From NCBI GenBank assembly GCA_017990865.1, contig JAGNNB010000121.1, positions 1-8,477 on the forward strand: a DNA stretch of 8,477 bases, given 5' to 3'. Position numbers and translations under genes: made by a program. Below the pieces are notes generated by a model. The model was given only the letters and a program-made list of their open reading frames with translations. It did not search any database and was not told where the DNA came from. Source of the DNA: Lysobacteraceae bacterium (lineage in GTDB: Bacteria; Pseudomonadota; Gammaproteobacteria; Xanthomonadales; Xanthomonadaceae). Below, one piece after another: positions 7,825 to 8,477 of this stretch. The stretch's first letter is position 1, and every line of letters starts with the position of its first letter.

Positions 7825-7853
7825 CGCCGCCGCGTTGGATACGCGCGGCGGCG
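7825..7853 (-). terminator. GC-rich hairpin downstream of gspD, candidate terminator
   Basis: CGCCGCCGCG (7825-7834) pairs perfectly with CGCGGCGGCG (7844-7853) around a 9-nt loop: ten G-C pairs. On the minus strand it lies about 64 bp after the gspD stop. A T-rich stretch (CTTTCTTTC) follows at a distance of about 13 nt rather than directly after the stem. It probably separates the secretion operon from the glycosyltransferase unit, but it is not a classic intrinsic terminator. Confidence 0.45.
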
Positions 7854-7857
7854 AGGC

Positions 7858-7925
7858 GGGAATGCCGCTTCTTATCGGCGATTTCCGATCGGCAATTTCC
7901 GATCGGCTATTTCCGATCAGCGATG
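7858..7925. repeat. 14-bp tandem repeat overlapping the gspD stop
   Basis: Three adjacent copies of ATCGGCNATTTCCG lie at 7874-7887, 7888-7901 and 7902-7915. They differ only at the N position (G, A, T). A fourth, partial copy (7916-7925) runs through the gspD stop codon. Each 14-mer is two heptads, one of them NATTTCC, similar to the NATTCCC heptads in the glyA-nrdR gap. A single inverted GGGAATG lies at 7858-7864; CGGGAATGCCG (7857-7867) can pair with CGGCAATTTCCG (7890-7901) over 11 bp with one bulge. Confidence 0.82.
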
Positions 7926-8477
7926 CGGCGTCGGCTTTTTCGGGCCGATCTTGACCGGCTCGATCGGCTCCATCGCGCGGAATTGCCGCGAATACTCGTC
8001 GGTGAGATCGAGCAATTCGCGCTGATCGCGGACGATGGTCGGCGTGAGCAGGATGATGACCTCGGTGCGGCCCTGGGTCGAACTTTGACGACCGAACAGA
8101 CCGCCGATCACCGGCAGGCGGCTGAGGCCGGGGAACCCCGACGAGCCCTTGCTGTTGCTGTCCTGGATCAGGCCCGCGAGCATCACGGTTTCGCCGGTCG
8201 GTACGATCGCGGTGGTCTTCAAGCGACGGGTGTCGATGCGCACATTGCCGTTGACGTCGGGCACCGAACCGGGCGAGCTGACTTCCTGGACGATATCGAG
8301 GAACACGGTGCCGTCCTTGGTCACGCGCGGACGCACCTTCAGGATCACGCCGGTGTCGAGGTATTGCACCTGGCTGATGCTGTTGTTGTTGCCCAGCACC
8401 GGATTGACCGAGACCGAGGTGACCGGGATGCGGCTGCCCACGTTGAGCGTGGCTTCCGAATTGTTGCGCGCCAGCAC
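7917..8477 (-). CDS. gspD: GspD/XpsD, type II secretion outer-membrane secretin, C-terminal part (cut by window edge)
   Basis: C-terminal 186 residues of the secretin that forms the outer-membrane channel for folded exoproteins. The 5' end lies beyond the right edge; the first visible codon is GTG, read as an internal valine, not a start. VLARNNSEATLNVGSRIPV (1-19) is the secretin block usually written as LTLDNxxAxxxVGxxVP. YLDTGVILKVRPRV (39-52) and FLDIVQEVSS (59-68) are pore beta strands. GETVMLAGL (95-103), FPGLSRLPVIGGLF (115-128) and TEVIILLTPTIV (138-149) form the T2SS family signature, with F rather than an aliphatic residue before the first proline. A tail of about 35 residues after VRD, ending KIGPKKPTPHR, fits the S-domain region where pilotins bind in related systems. 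In Xanthomonas xpsD is the last gene of the xps cluster, as I recall, which fits the repeat and hairpin that follow. Confidence 0.93.
   Translation of the reverse strand: MLARNNSEATLNVGSRIPVTSVSVNPVLGNNNSISQVQYLDTGVILKVRPRVTKDGTVFLDIVQEVSSPGSVPDVNGNVRIDTRRLKTTAIVPTGETVMLAGLIQDSNSKGSSGFPGLSRLPVIGGLFGRQSSTQGRTEVIILLTPTIVRDQRELLDLTDEYSRQFRAMEPIEPVKIGPKKPTPHR

Noticed and set aside
7874..7925. CRISPR array
   Set aside because: The 14-bp units are directly adjacent with no spacers and are far shorter than CRISPR repeats.
6204..8025. Long plus-strand frames opposite the glycosyltransferases and gspD
   Set aside because: The translations are Arg/Ala-rich without domains and conflict with three minus-strand genes that show motifs and coupled junctions.

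Overview
The window looks like chromosomal DNA from a GC-rich gammaproteobacterium of the Xanthomonadaceae/Lysobacteraceae group (Lysobacter, Luteimonas, Xanthomonas and relatives). This is inferred from the base composition, the glyA-nrdR-ribD gene order, an XpsD-like type II secretin, and intergenic arrays of GGGAAT-type heptamers, which I recall as common between genes in this family. Every protein call rests on reading the translations; no database search was run.

Left part, minus strand: glyA (serine hydroxymethyltransferase) -> nrdR (ribonucleotide reductase repressor) -> ribD (riboflavin deaminase/reductase, cut by the left window edge). They run in one direction, and the glyA-nrdR junction holds an inverted array of 4 + 4 heptamers ending just before the nrdR start. 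A 231-bp divergent spacer with promoter-like hexamers and imperfect inverted repeats separates glyA from ettA.

Middle, plus strand: ettA (ABC-F translation factor) is followed by a long GC-rich hairpin that overlaps a REP-like pair of inverted 29-bp arms. Then comes pyrF, an orotidine-5'-phosphate decarboxylase of the longer type with an LDSKRGDIGST active site. An upstream in-frame ATG for pyrF lies inside the repeat arm and is very probably not the true start.

Right part, minus strand: the 3' end of gspD (the T2SS outer-membrane secretin, cut by the right edge) is followed by a 14-bp tandem repeat array overlapping its stop codon and by a GC-rich hairpin. Next is a tight three-gene unit: a divergent GT-A-like glycosyltransferase, a second family-2 glycosyltransferase overlapping it by ATGA, and a zinc-ribbon, multi-membrane DUF3667-type protein 4 bp further on. 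This unit converges with pyrF. The two glycosyltransferases probably act on a surface glycan; the membrane protein has no known role.

Most of the window is housekeeping. The parts least explained by known genes are the repeat elements, the five-unit tetrapeptide repeat at the N-terminus of the second glycosyltransferase, and the glycosyltransferase/DUF3667 unit. I see no phage, plasmid, CRISPR, insertion sequence, tRNA, rRNA or clear defence system.
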